NCBI RefSeq assembly: GCF_014905175.1
Contig: NC_057792.1
Span: 15,072,963 to 15,136,962, forward strand
From: Aphidius gifuensis
Taxonomy: Eukaryota; Arthropoda; Insecta; Hymenoptera; Braconidae
Direction: 5' to 3'
Length of the DNA: 64,000 nt
The position numbers were made by a program, and so were the translations under genes. Positions 1 to 10,610 of this stretch are shown here, one piece after another. Positions within the stretch are counted from its first letter, which is position 1, and every line of letters starts with the position of its first letter. The notes under the pieces are model-generated. The model saw only the letters and a program-made list of their open reading frames with translations. It was not told the DNA's origin and did no database searches.

Positions 1-6
1 ACTTAC

Positions 7-1698
7 GATAATCCATTAAGCAATTGCAAACAAATAAAATAGAGATTATTAAAAAATGATAAAACTATAACTGGTGCAAGAACACTGTCGACTTCTTTAA
101 CAAGTGAACTTAACATTGCATATTTTTCACGTAAATCAAGCCAGTTAAAATCAAATTTTTTGTTTTCAATTGACGACAGTACATTTTTGTTCAAATATTT
201 ATATCTTTCAGCAATTCCAGTTGAAACCTAATTTAAATAAAAATCATTATTTATAAGTGATGCAAAAAATCAAAGAAAAAAGCTTACCAATATCAAAAAG
301 AGATCAGTAAAATTCCAAATAAATGTTGCAAATTTACTGGCAATGAAACAAACTATTCCCAAGCCCAAACTATAATCAACTATAATTATAAAAAATATAT
401 AATTATTTAATTGAATAGTTTTATTGAATTTTTTATTAAATAAAAAATAAAATTTTGTTTACTACTACTGATAATAAATCCATGTGATTTAACTGTGTAA
501 GCTTCGATATATCTTTCAAAGGTCATATTTGAACTTGATGATTGACCATCAATTTGAGTGCAGTTAACGATCAAACTCATGATATGTTCAATGATTGCAA
601 AAAACAGCACAATAAATGTTATTATTGTGAACTTTCGACGAAGTGGTGGACAAGTACTGTTATTTTCTTTGTAACTGCAAATTATTATTTGAAAAAAAAC
701 AAATAATATTAATTATTCAGTGGTACAGTCACGATATTGATGATATATATAATATAGTAGGAGAAAAAAATAAAATAACAACAGATTTATATCAAATGAA
801 AAATCAAAAACAAGATTTTTTTTTTTTAATGTTAAATTAAACATAAATATATTTTTTTATTTTTACCTATCCAATTGTTGCTCCATTAGTCTCCATTCTT
901 GCTGAAGCTTGGTCCATTTTGGTGACAAAAAATAAAATATAACTGCACCAATAAAACTGTCGCTGTAAAAAACAGCACCAGCAGTTGCAGCACTTATACC
1001 TTCTATTTAAAAAAAAAAAATAATAAATAAGTAGATTAAAAATATAATCTAAAAAAATTTAATTTATTAAAAATTAATTTATCAAGATAAAAATCAAAGA
1101 AAAAAAATTTTTTTTTTCCTCTACAATAGGGGATCTATAATTTTAATTATTATTTTGTAAAATATAACAATAATTTTTATAAATTCTATTTAAAAAAACT
1201 TACCCTGAAGACTTAAAACACTTGATTGCAATACTGTCATCATATGAACAATTGAAATGAATGAAAATATTCCCAAAATAACACACACTGCAATAGCGTA
1301 ATAACTTTTAAATGATCTCATTTTGAATGATAGCATTGATGGTGATGGACTTCGTGAGCCATAAATTGGAAATATACCAAAAATATTTGCAATTTCAATA
1401 ATTGGTCCAATAGCTTTATGAAAATATTCAAAATCCTGTAAATAATTTTCAATTTTTAATGATAATTATTATTAATAAATAATAATAAATAATATATATA
1501 ACTTACATCAATTGTTGGTTTTTTTTTAATTGTCTTTATATCACTATTACGTGAAATTGTGTCAAGTAACATTGAACGTGATATTAAATGCAAAGGAAAA
1601 TCAGGTTCATGATTATCCTCGTCCATCATCATTTCTGGCCATATTTTACTTCTTAACTTTTTATCAAATCGAGGACTTTTGCTGATTTGTAATAGCAT
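7..1698 (-). CDS. Sugar-type gustatory receptor A (3' end beyond window)
   Basis: Seven-transmembrane chemoreceptor, likely a ligand-gated cation channel of gustatory neurons in the insect sugar-Gr (Gr5a/Gr64) clade. Exons read on the minus strand: 1698-1507, 1435-1204, 1002-867, 674-463, 379-288, 227-7; phases agree at every joint. Recognisable pieces are the N-terminal block AIGPIIEIANIFGIFPIYG, the exon containing FYFLSPKWTKLQQEW, FATFIWNFTDLF, and the exon starting VSTGIAERYKYLN and ending LLNGLS with a donor at 5-6. The last exons (CRxxxV, TYExVLxQF) must lie left of the window. The start is the first ATG of the open exon. Family assignment is confident; the ligand is unknown. Confidence 0.85.
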
Positions 1699-2174
1699 TT
1701 TTTTAAATAAATTTCAAACTATTAGTATTAAAATATTGTGAAACAAATTTCTTAAAAACTTTTTCGCTAATGTGCTTTGGCTATTTATTTAAACTCTAAA
1801 AAAAAATTAAAAATAACAAATGAAATTAAAAATAGTTGATTATAATCTGATGAGTCTTCATACACTACTGTACATATTTTTGATATTACAATGACAAACT
1901 GTACTTGCGCCATAAAGTCATGCGTGTCTGATGTGATAATATCAGGACAAACTGATCTTTGTTGTTTGTTTTTTTACAAATTATATTATGTAAAAGTGAT
2001 GGAATAAAAGTAAATTTAAATCTGATGTAGGAAATAATTTTTTTATTGATTTTTTAATACTGTTAATTATTTATTAGATTTTTGTATAAACAGTTATTTA
2101 AAAACAATTTGCATAAATATATATCCACTTGATTTTCTAAAATTTTTTTCTTTTTTCTATACGACAAAAAAAAA

Positions 2175-5100
2175 TTATGCTTTTCCTGAAGAATGAAATT
2201 GCAATAGTACAACTTCATATGTTGCAATTGCTCCAGCAATCTGTTTAAATGAAAAAAAAAAAAACATGAATTATTTATCGTAAAAAAAAAATATTTCTAT
2301 TTGAAAAAACAACTTACAGCAAGCATGAAATTTCTCGTTATAGAAAAAAATTTCATTCCTGTGAGAGCAACATCATCAGTTGCCAATAAATGAATTAATC
2401 TATCAGTCTTGAAAAAAAAAAAAATAAAAAAATTATAATAACATATATGTTATTTAAATTAGAATGTGGCTAATTTCACGTTTTTTTTTAATTCAAAAAA
2501 TAAATTCATTCAAAATTTTTTTTTAATTCTTCAGCAAAAAATAAGCAATACATGTATTAACTTCGGAAAACTATCTCCAGAAGTCTCAATTACGTAAAAA
2601 CCCGGAGAAAGTCCGGAGAAAATCTGGAGAAAGTACGGAGAGATTATTTCTACCAGGGTTGTCATAGATACCAAGGCATATACAACTAAAAACAATAAAA
2701 ATTCTGAATTAAGTGATGAAACGCTTAAATTTGAATGTAAAGATTGTACATTAAACGGACATGAATCTAAGAGATCTAAATTTTGTAAATTAAATCGAAT
2801 AAATGTAAATCCTTTATCATTACCAGGACCGGTACCAATTTCATTATTAAACACAAATAATAACAATATCAATAACGATGCTGATGATGATAATAATCAC
2901 AAAAAAAAAACTAAAAGAAAAACAGTTAAAGAAAAAATGATTTATAAATATTTTAATAATACAAATTCTCCGGATTTTTTTTCAACAAAATTCTTCTTTT
3001 ATTTTTCGTATATAAACTCTTATTTCTGATTTTTTTATTGATTTTCCCATATTTTTTTTTTTTTTATGATTTTTTTGAGCAAAAATTCCGGAGATATTAT
3101 GAAAATAGTACGGAGATTACTCCGTAAATATCTCCGGAAGTCGCAATTGCGTAGAAATCCGGGGAAATCTGGAGAAATTTTTTCTAGCAGGATACAGCAA
3201 TAGCTTTAATATAGTTTGAATATTTATTAAGACATAAAAATTGCTAAGTATGTTTTAAATAAAATCATTGATTCAAATAATAAACTGAATTTTTAAAATT
3301 ATACAATGTATTTAAAAAAATATGTAAAAACGCAGAAAAAAAAATTAGATAAAATGAAAGATAAAAATTCATCAAGAGATAAATAATATACTGAATTATA
3401 ATAAATGATTGAAAAAATTTTTATTGTCGTATAAATAATTAAAAAAACCATATAATCCAACAAAGGAGCCGTCTGACAGCAAAATTGTTTTTGGAAAATT
3501 CATATTATTTAAAAAAATGGATGTTAGTTTGTTTTCTTTGGCTAGATCATTTACAAATAATATATTTGATTATAATAGTCTATTAAAAAAATTTTTATTG
3601 TCATATGAATAATTAAAAAAACTTGATGATCCAACTAATAAGCTGGCAGACAGCTAAATTTTTTTTGGAAAATTCATATTATCCAAAAAAATGGATGTTA
3701 GTTGGTTTTTTTTGGCTAGATCAAAAATTGAATCAATTCTTCAAGAATTTAAAATATTAAATAAAAATTTAACCTTTGAATTTGATGCAACCCAAAAATC
3801 AAATGTTATGAAATACGCAATAGCACAATATGAAGTTAATTTAGAAAATAATGTATTTGATGATTTAAAACATGTAATTGAAATATTTGATAAAAAATAT
3901 CATCATTATGTCGCTGTAGATACAATTATTATTATTACAATTATAATTAAGTCAGTATATTACTTACTAGCACTATTTAATGACAATATAACAATTAAAA
4001 CGGTTATTGCTGCTGATGAGTTGACTAGAAATCGTACAAATGGTATCATTTTACACATACAAATATCTGTATTACGACAAGCTTTTATGCCAATATTTAA
4101 ATCTCAATGGCTGGTTGTTGCTACTTAAAGCATAGATTAAATAAATAAACAAAGAAAAGAAACTATGAACAATTGAACTTCAATTTATTTATGCTTCTCA
4201 ATTTCCTAAGAATAAGAAAAAAAAAATCCGGGCAGCCATTGCAAAATTTAAATTTTTTTAAACAATCAAAAATTATTATAAAATCGTAATATAATAAACG
4301 GAAAAATACTCAAAAATTGAATTAAAAAAAAAAAACAATTTAATTTGTTTAAATGGAGTTAAAATATGATAATTAGGAAATTTTTTTGATAAAAATAATC
4401 AACAAACACTGGTGAAAATTTTTCTCCGTGATTACTCCGAATTTCTCCGCGATTACTCCGAATTTCTTCCACATTGACCCCTGCGGAGAAATAAGTGGAG
4501 AACTTTGGCGTAGAAAAATAACTCCAATAACTTTTACCACACTTTCTTCGAAAAAAAGATAGTGTGGAGAAATGTGGAGAAAAATATTAATGACTCGGAG
4601 AAATTTTTCCGAGTTTTCTCCAAACAGACAAACGTGGAGAAATAATAACAAAAATATGTTTAAAGTGTAAATTTTAATAATACGGAATAGATATAGTATT
4701 ATTTCTATAGTTTTTTTTTTTTTTAATATAAGAAATTTTTGAGCAAATTATTAGCTTAGCAATTTCATAAATTTTTGAGATACGAATAAATAAAGTGTGA
4801 AGAACACGGTCCTACGTGCCACTTGAATATATATATATATATATATATATAGATATACACTCTCATGAGAGACAGTGTACTGCTATATTATTTGAATTTG
4901 AAAAACACGTGGAATTAGCCATGTATAACAATAAAAATAAATTCCATAAAACTTTTTGATACTTCAATCGTAAAATACGATGTTGGAGATGAATAAATTG
5001 CAGTCAATGAATTTTTACATTGCTCTGGTATTCTTGATGCAAATAGTGTTACACAACAAATTCTACAAACCAAAAATCCAAATGATGCAAAATAATAAAT

Positions 5101-6696
5101 CTTCTCCAAAGCATCATTACGTTTTATTCTGTATAATATAAAATTATTTGTTATTATATATTAATGTTTTTTTTTTTTTTAAATATAAAGCCAAGTTACC
5201 TGAGTCCATTAAATAATTGAAGACAAATGAAATATAAATTATTAGTAAATGATAAAAGTACCAGAGGTGATATGACATCGTCTGTTTGTATCACGAGATT
5301 TCTCAATAATGTATATTTTTTTCTAAATTTAATCCAATTAACTGTATATGCTTTATTGGATGTCACTAATTTTATAACATTTTCATTAAGACTTTTGTAT
5401 TTTTCTGCAAGACCAATTGAGACCTGAAAAAATTTAATAAATATTATTTTTTTTCCAGCAAAAAAAATATATTTAATTTTTTATAAACAAATAATAATAA
5501 AATTTAGACTTACCAATATGATAAATACATCTGCAAAATTCCAAGCAAATGTTGTAATAATATTATTAATATTTAAACAAATACCCACTGTAAAACAAAT
5601 GCTTACTGAAAAAAAAAAAAATTATACAAATTAATTTCTTTTTGTTGTAAAGTAATTAAAAATCTTACAACTTTCCAGTATTATTGTTTCAGAATTCCAG
5701 GCAAGAATAAAATCTCTTCCGAGTATTCTAAAATGTTCAACTATGGTAGTTTTAGATACCTTAACACAAAACCACAAAATGTGTTCAACAATTGCTAAAA
5801 ACATGACAGTCAAAGATATTGTTGATAATTTCCATTTGAGTCGAGTTTTAACTCCATCAAAACTACAATGACATAAATGATAAATAATTTATATAATAAT
5901 TATTGTCAATAACAAATTAGTATATTTTTTAATTATTCAACTAACTTGTCTAGTTGTTTTTCCATTGTATTCCAATTTTGTTGAAGTATTATCCACTTTG
6001 GTGATAGCCAGTAAAAAAATAAAATACAACACAATCCATTTGTATAAAATATTGCAAATGTAATTTGTGTTGATAGTACATCTGTTGATATAAATTTATT
6101 ATATTGATTTAAATATTTATATCAAAATACATTTACTAGATTATTATGGATACAAGTGTTAATTTATTTTTTTGTATTTTAACTCACCAGTTAAATTTTC
6201 AGGTATTATTGTCAAGGTTCTAACTATACGAATAATTGCAGTACATATTCTAATGCTTATTAGAATAGCAATAATAATAACATGAAAACTTCTTAATGAT
6301 AAATAATTAAATGTCATTTTACCTGGATTTTTATAAAGCACATTTGATACAGGAAGTATACCGAATACTTGTGCAATAACGAGAATTGGTTGAATTGATT
6401 TGTAAAAAGATTCATCATCAGAATTCTAAATAAAGTATAAAATAATTATATACAAGTTTTTTTTTCTCGCATTAATTATTACTTATTACAAAATATTTAT
6501 TAAATGCAAAACTTACATTTTGATTGTGATAAAATAATTTATTACGGTGTGATATTTGACTGTTGATAGAAATACTCATCAATGGTTTTGGTGATATAAT
6601 TATTTCACGATAATTATTAAATGTTATATTTTTTTTAACATTATTATCATACTTTCCTCTTTTACCATTATTCGTAATCATTTTTGACTGAATCAA
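2175..6696 (-). CDS. Sugar-type gustatory receptor B, complete (about 461 aa)
   Basis: Second sugar-clade Gr, same strand and exon plan as its left neighbour. Exons: 6696-6517, 6425-6188, 6081-5946, 5862-5669, 5605-5514, 5423-5200, 5128-4963, 2407-2318, 2240-2175; total 1386 nt, in phase. Motifs: SIQPILVIAQVFGILPV, FFYWLSPKWIILQQNW, TTFAWNFADVF, VSIGLAEKYKSLNENV, IYYFASFGFLVCRICCV, then across a 2.55-kb intron DDVALTGMKFFSITR and the family's terminal TYEVVLLQF. That exon 8 belongs here rests on sequence fit (...SYFTIE joined to TDRLIHLLATDDVALTG) and on a degraded copy at 9.9-10.3 kb that has the same exons closer together. A second in-frame Met lies at 6681. The large intron is filled with element debris. 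Confidence 0.85.
2548..2657. mobile_element. CTCCGG foldback element, right-end fragment
   Basis: Ends in GATTATTTCTACCAGGG at 2641-2657, the terminus of the element at 13.3-13.7 kb, preceded by repeated CGGAGAAA words and the shared segment AGAAGTCTCAATTACGTA. No left terminus is seen. It lies in the enlarged intron of gustatory receptor B. Confidence 0.7.
2658..3029 (+). pseudogene. Coding remnant with a C-x2-C-x4-H-x7-C knuckle
   Basis: A frame without an early ATG stays open for about 123 codons from the edge of the foldback fragment to TGA at 3027-3029. It reads a zinc-knuckle-like ECKDCTLNGHESKRSKFCKL, then a proline and Asn/Asp-rich tract and a basic stretch (KKKTKRKTVK). Knuckles of this form occur in proteins carried by eukaryotic mobile elements. 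It could be the lost N-terminal part of an element protein such as the Fanzor at 11-13 kb, but nothing joins the two. The 3' third overlaps another foldback fragment. Confidence 0.4.
2955..3193. mobile_element. CTCCGG foldback element fragment
   Basis: Contains ATTCTCCGGATTTTTTTTC at its left, then TTCCGGAGATATTATGAAAA, TATCTCCGGAAGTCGCAATT and a degraded end, ATTTTTTCTAGCAGG, at about 3178-3192. Word content and order match the right half of the 13323-13698 element. Degraded copy inside the receptor B intron. Confidence 0.6.
3430..3725. repeat. Diverged tandem duplication, two units of about 150 bp
   Basis: Unit 1 (about 3430-3550) and unit 2 (about 3603-3725) share ATAATTAAAAAAAC, GGAAAATTCATATTAT, AAAAAAATGGATGTTAGTT and TTTGGCTAGATCA in the same order, with scattered substitutions. 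The second unit supplies the ATG of the 145-codon open frame that follows. Confidence 0.75.
3691..4128 (+). CDS. Unrecognised 145-codon open frame in Gr intron
   Basis: Open frame from ATG 3691 to TAA 4126-4128, on the strand opposite the gustatory receptor whose intron holds it. The product would start MDVSWFFLARSK, has one hydrophobic stretch (TIIIITIIIKSVYYLLAL, near residues 72-90) and ends FMPIFKSQWLVVAT. I recognise no family. Codons are as AT-rich as the surroundings and the ATG lies in a duplicated segment, so this may be a decayed element fragment and not a gene. Confidence 0.25.
   Translation: MDVSWFFLARSKIESILQEFKILNKNLTFEFDATQKSNVMKYAIAQYEVNLENNVFDDLKHVIEIFDKKYHHYVAVDTIIIITIIIKSVYYLLALFNDNITIKTVIAADELTRNRTNGIILHIQISVLRQAFMPIFKSQWLVVAT
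4408..4640. mobile_element. CTCCG(C/A) foldback element
   Basis: Begins ACTGGTGAAAATTTTTCTCC (first base differs from CCCTGG) and continues with GATTACTCCGAATTTCTCCG words, TTGACCCCTGCGGAGAAAT, then inverted words GTGGAGAAA to about 4640. Same subfamily as the 11552-12398 element. Interrupts the receptor B intron. Confidence 0.7.
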
Positions 6697-6880
6697 TGTA
6701 GCAAGCGTGACTGAATAATATCATAAATATATTTTAGATGTAATGTCAAGGCAATTTATGATTAATATCTAATTTTACTTGCGTGTTTGATTAATATCTA
6801 TAATTTTACTTGATAAAAATTACATTAAAAATGACATTTATTATTTGTTGATAATAAACGCATTAAAGCAGCTTTTACTT
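6697..6880. other. Upstream region of receptor B
   Basis: AT-rich; presumably holds the promoter of the minus-strand receptor B. A short near-repeat (TTGATTAATATCTA, twice at about 6760-6800) is the only structure I see. Confidence 0.4.
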
Positions 6881-6889
6881 TTCATTGAA

Positions 6890-7100
6890 ATTAATTGAAG
6901 TTAAAATTTTTTTCTATCAAGCAGCTGACAAATAGAAAAATTGTATAAGAGGGGGTAAAGCATTAATTTGACTTCAGATAGAGCTATATTTTTAACGTAA
7001 TTAACCATTTGATGGACTAACGAACACGTTAAATTATTCAAAAATGAATAAATAGTTTTAAAAAAAGGCTAAACTAGAAAAAAAAAAAACAAAAAATAAC
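6890..7100. repeat. Flank repeat A, copy 1
   Basis: Segment also found at about 9000-9180 (same orientation) and, inverted, at about 13235-13320 plus 13700-13770. Shared text includes AACGTAATTAACCATTT and ATGGACTAA. In all three places it lies directly beside the 3' end of a tRNA-Cys sequence, so repeat A is the old 3' flank of a tRNA-Cys gene. Confidence 0.8.
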
Positions 7101-7145
7101 AGGGGGCACCCGGATTTGAACCAGGGACCCACTGGACTGCAGCCA
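7101..7145 (-). pseudogene. tRNA-Cys 3' half (broken)
   Basis: Minus strand reads from the anticodon loop (CTGCAGT) through an intact T arm (GGTTCAAATCC) and acceptor 3' strand (TGCCCCCT). The 5' half is missing: at about 7145 the sequence switches to gustatory receptor coding text. The variable and T-arm bases differ from the intact copy at 9181, so it derives from a different or diverged tRNA-Cys gene. Confidence 0.85.
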
Positions 7146-8265
7146 ATATTACTATTTATACACTATCAATTTGGAGTGTTTGCAGTAAATTACGTGAATT
7201 AACTGGTGTTGATAGAAATGGAAAATCAATATTTGGAAATATTGAAATTGTCAAGGTAAAAAATGATCAAACTAGTTTTATTTTTAGATTTATTTTTTAA
7301 CATTAATTTTAATTTAATTAATTTAGGCACTTTCAAATTATATCGTTGTTATGATTGATATTATCATGACATTATTAACAATAAAAAAATATACAAAAAT
7401 TTATAATATGATACAAAGTTATGATGAAATAATAAATTCAATGGGTTACATAAATAATGAAAAAAAAACTGGTATTTTGGTGTGGTTGATAATATCATTA
7501 AATATTGTAATTTGGCTGGCAATTAATCAAGCTGGAATGAATGCATTTGATCAATCATTTGTTGATAATTTGATTTATATGATTATCTATGTTGGTTCAT
7601 CAGTATCAGTTACGAAATTTAGTCTAATTGCTTGGGTTTTGAGTACAAGATTTGCTCATTTAAATTTCATTGCTAATGAAAATATTATTGATGGTCTTTG
7701 ATACTTTGGCTTGGTAATTTGACATTACACATTGTCAGTGATCTTTATTTTCTCAGTGATGGAATACTTGAAGTAAATATATCATATTCACTTATGAGTT
7801 GTCTTTTAGCCTGGTTATCAACATTTATTTGGCAAATTATTTTACTCAATTGGGCATGTCACACTGCATCGTATGAGGTCAATTTAAATTTTAAATTTTC
7901 GCTTTCAAATATTTATTAATTTGTTTTCTTTTTCAAGTAGGCTAATTCTATTGGATATACTCTTTTTAAATCCAAACATCGATATAATAAATCAATGGTA
8001 CATATATTTATTAGTAGTAATGTATATTTTTTAAAAGTAGTAATTGATATTTTTTAATTTTAGAATGTTAAGCACTATTTGCATATGATTACTCGTAAAT
8101 TGGATTTTACAGCTTCTGGATGTTTTGTTGTTAATTTATCACTACTGAGCATAGTAAATATATATAATTAATTTTTTTTTTCTCAATAATTATTAATTGA
8201 TTTTTATAAATTACAGATTGCTGGTATTTTATGCACTTATTTGTGATTTTATTGCAGTTTGTTGA
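7146..8265 (+). pseudogene. Gustatory receptor pseudogene (copy of receptor C)
   Basis: Plus-strand, near-identical copy of the intact receptor at 14.7-16.1 kb. It lacks exon 1 up to the YTLSIWSV segment and begins at the tRNA-Cys junction. A 70-bp deletion after IIDG (at about 7693) shifts the frame; the lost piece encodes IFIERLYDVLMTSGEQLEF and a little more. In the last exon one G is missing from the motif codons (ACTTATTTGTGATTT against ACTTATTTGGTGATTT), breaking TYLVILLQF. Splice sites are kept. The combination makes it a dead gene, though it is recent enough to be largely alignable. Confidence 0.9.
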
Positions 8266-8451
8266 TTTATAAATAAATAATAAGTTTTGGAATTTGAAAT
8301 AAAAATTGTTTTTTTTTTTCTAAGTAAAAAATTATTGTAAATTTTATTATTGATTAAATAATAAATGTATTGTACTAGTTATCAGTTTAGTATGATGATT
8401 TAATAATTAAAAATATTGTGAAATAAAAAAAAAAAAAAAAACAAAAAATAA

Positions 8452-8615
8452 ACGACCTCTGTTCTGCAAATTAATTTGCACTCCATCGGGTGGACGAAGC
8501 ACCGTCAGGATGACACGTTAAGCTCGTAGATTGGACATCAGCGGTCAACGTGTCAGGGTAGCTGGTCAAGCTATGTGTGTACTGGCATTGTCTTAACCCC
8601 GTGAGAGGTCAGACG
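8452..8615 (+). ncRNA. Candidate structured RNA segment, copy 1
   Basis: About 160 nt, clearly richer in GC than its surroundings, with a second copy at 14399-14562 on the other strand. Pairing visible by eye: GACCTC (8454-8459) with GAGGTC near the 3' end, GACACGTT (8512-8519) with AACGTGTC (8547-8554), and hairpin TAGCT-GGTCA-AGCTA (8559-8573). It ends in a hairpin capped by GTGA. No known RNA class recognised; it could also be an element end. Confidence 0.4.
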
Positions 8616-8789
8616 AATAAAACAAAAAATAATAGAGTTAAAATTAATTAATACTAAAGTGATGAAATAAAAAACATATTAATGAAAAAAATAAACGAAA
8701 ACAAGAAAATAAAGTTGGAAAAAAAAGACAATGAAAAATTAATTAATCTATCTGCAAATGATGAAAATAAAGTTTTTTTTTTATTATTT

Positions 8790-9000
8790 TTTTTGTATTT
8801 TTAATTTGGACCCAGTAATTATTGGTTTAATCAGTTATCTAATAAAGGTTTTATTCTTATTATTATTAATTAATTAATGCGACGAAGAGTGGGGGAAAGG
8901 GTACTAGACTAATTATGGATGCGATCTTGAATGACTAACTGTTGGTTGAATTTATTTAAAATAATTTCTTTTCGTATAATAAAGTTAAAATTTTTTTTCC
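8790..9000. repeat. Repeat R, inverted copy left of tRNA-Cys
   Basis: Reverse complement of about 9290-9520 and 13790-14000. Shared text (on the opposite strand) includes CATCCATAATTA, TTTAGTACC, and TGGTTTAACCA-like and TTGGACC-like ends near poly-A. Together with the copy at 9.3-9.5 kb it forms a large imperfect palindrome with the tRNA-Cys near its centre. Confidence 0.75.
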
Positions 9001-9180
9001 TCAAGTAGCTGATAAATAGAAGAATAGCAAGAAGGGGTCGAGCATCTATTTGACGTCAGATAAAGCTATTCTTAACGTAATTAACCATTTAATGGACTAA
9101 TTAACACGTCATAATTATCTAAAAATGAGTCAATAGTATTAAAAAAATGCGCAACTTGAAAAAAAATAACAAAAAAAAAC
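9000..9180. repeat. Flank repeat A, copy 2 (beside the intact tRNA-Cys)
   Basis: Matches 6890-7100 in order and orientation and the 13.2-13.8 kb copy in inverse. This is the only copy that still sits next to a whole tRNA-Cys. Confidence 0.8.
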
Positions 9181-9252
9181 AGGGGGCAGGCGGATTTGAA
9201 CCACCGGCCTATCGGACTGCAGCCGATTGCTCTGCCACTGAGCTATACCCCC
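9181..9252 (-). tRNA. tRNA-Cys: tRNA-Cys (GCA)
   Basis: 72-nt cloverleaf on the minus strand. Acceptor GGGGGTA pairs with TGCCCCC (one T-G pair); D arm from GCTCAGTGGCAGAGC; anticodon stem ATCGG/CCGAT with loop CTGCAGT, anticodon GCA; T arm CCGGTGGTTCAAATCCGCC. The discriminator base is T, as expected for tRNA-Cys. No intron. Flanked by inverted repeats R, and the only intact member of three tRNA-Cys-derived sequences in the window. Confidence 0.95.
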
Positions 9253-9279
9253 TTCTTGTTAGTAGTCTAACGATGAGCT

Positions 9280-9520
9280 ACTTGAGGAAAAAGAATTTTA
9301 ACTTTATTATACCGAAAAGGAATATTTTAAATAAGTTCAATCAACAGCTGCAATCAGATAACAATTCAGTATCATGCATCCATAATTACTTTAGTACCTT
9401 CTCCCCTGACCTCTCTCACCACCCCCCTCATTATTTAATTAATAATAATAATGATTATAAAACCTTTTATTACCCTGGTTAAACCAAATTACTGAGTCGA
9501 AATCAAAAATACAAAAAAAA
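9280..9520. repeat. Repeat R, copy 2
   Basis: Inverse of 8790-9000 and parallel to about 13790-14000. Contains ATCATGCATCCATAATTACT, TTTAGTACCTTCTCCCC and GGTTAAACCAAATTA. Confidence 0.75.
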
Positions 9521-9919
9521 AGTATGATAAAAAAAAATGAGAGATTTACCTAGGTCCAAAAGATTATCAGGATGATTACCCTCTCCCCCAATCCTTCTAT
9601 ATTAATTTTAAATCAAACTGTTGATGATTTCAGTGATTTAAATCTGATTTAAAAAATATTAACACATTGCTGATTTCAATGATCCTTAAGGATTATTTTT
9701 CAATTACAAATACATGCAAATTTTTTTAAAAATTTAATGATAATCAAAAAAATTGGAGTGCAGTTTGTGATTTAATGATTTTATTTATTACATCGTGATT
9801 TAGGGTGATTAACGATTGATTCAAAAATTTTGGACTCTATGATTTCTGTTACAAAAATTCCATCACAAAAAAAATTCCCCAAAAAAAATCACGACATTTA
9901 ATCATTGGTGGTAGATCAT

Positions 9920-10290
9920 CAAGAATACCAAAACAATGTAAAAACTCATTGACTGTAATTTATTCGTCTCCAACATTGTATTTTACAATTGAAGTATAAA
10001 AAAGTTGTATAAAAAAGTGTATAATTTATTTTTATTATTATATACTTATACTAAATTAAATAACATAAATTTTATTTTTTTTTTTTCAAGACTGCGATAG
10101 AATAATTAATTTATTGGCAACTGTTGATGTTGCTCTCACAGGAACGAAATTTTTTTCTATAACAAGAAATTTCATGCTTGCTGTAAGTTTTTTTTTCAGA
10201 TAGAAAGATTTTTTTTTACGATAAATAATTCATGTTTTTTTTTTTTCATTTAAACAGATTGCTGGAGCATTTGCAACATATGATTGATAA
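9920..10290 (+). pseudogene. Degraded 3' end of a sugar gustatory receptor
   Basis: Plus-strand copy of the last three exons of receptor B. About 9925-9996 reads IPKQCKNSLTVIYSSPTLYFTIE; 10090-10180 matches the VALTGMKFF exon but is frame-shifted near its start and has Thr for Met; 10259-10290 reads IAGAFATYD followed by TGA, a premature stop. The intron between the first two exons is only about 90 bp, against 2.55 kb in receptor B. Confidence 0.85.
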
Positions 10291-10340
10291 TACAATATGG
10301 ATAAAGAAATACTTGATAAAAAAAAAAAAAATTAAAAGAT

Positions 10341-10610
10341 CCCTGGTGAAAATGATTTCTCCGATTTTCTCCGATATTCTTCCGTTTCCTTCCGATATTT
10401 TTCCGTTTTTCTCCGCATTACTCCGATTTTCTCCGTATTGCTTCGATTTTCTATACGAACTTCTCCGATTTACTCCGCTTTACTTCGATTTTTTCCGCAT
10501 ATTGTTGCATAAAAATTTCGAAGAAAAATCGGAGTAAAACATAAAATCATTTTTTCCGATTATCTCCGACTTGTTCCGATATTCTTTCCGAAATACTTGT
10601 TGCATCGTAT
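10341..10610. mobile_element. CTCCGAT-type foldback element
   Basis: Starts CCCTGGTGAAAATGATTTCT at 10341, then a run of TTCTCCGAT, TTCCGATAT and ACTCCGATT words, with an inverted word cluster (ATCGGAGTAAAAC) from about 10520. A degraded right end may be AACCTGGT at about 10612. Subfamily distinct from the others by its CTCCGAT words. Confidence 0.65.

Noticed and set aside
2531..2872. 113-codon minus-strand frame in receptor B intron
   Set aside because: It crosses the border between an element end and the CCHC-like remnant, whose plus-strand frame is the better coding candidate.
9147..9482. 111-codon plus-strand frame over the tRNA-Cys
   Set aside because: It runs through the tRNA gene antisense and repeat R; the apparent protein has no recognisable features and arises from the tRNA being stop-free.
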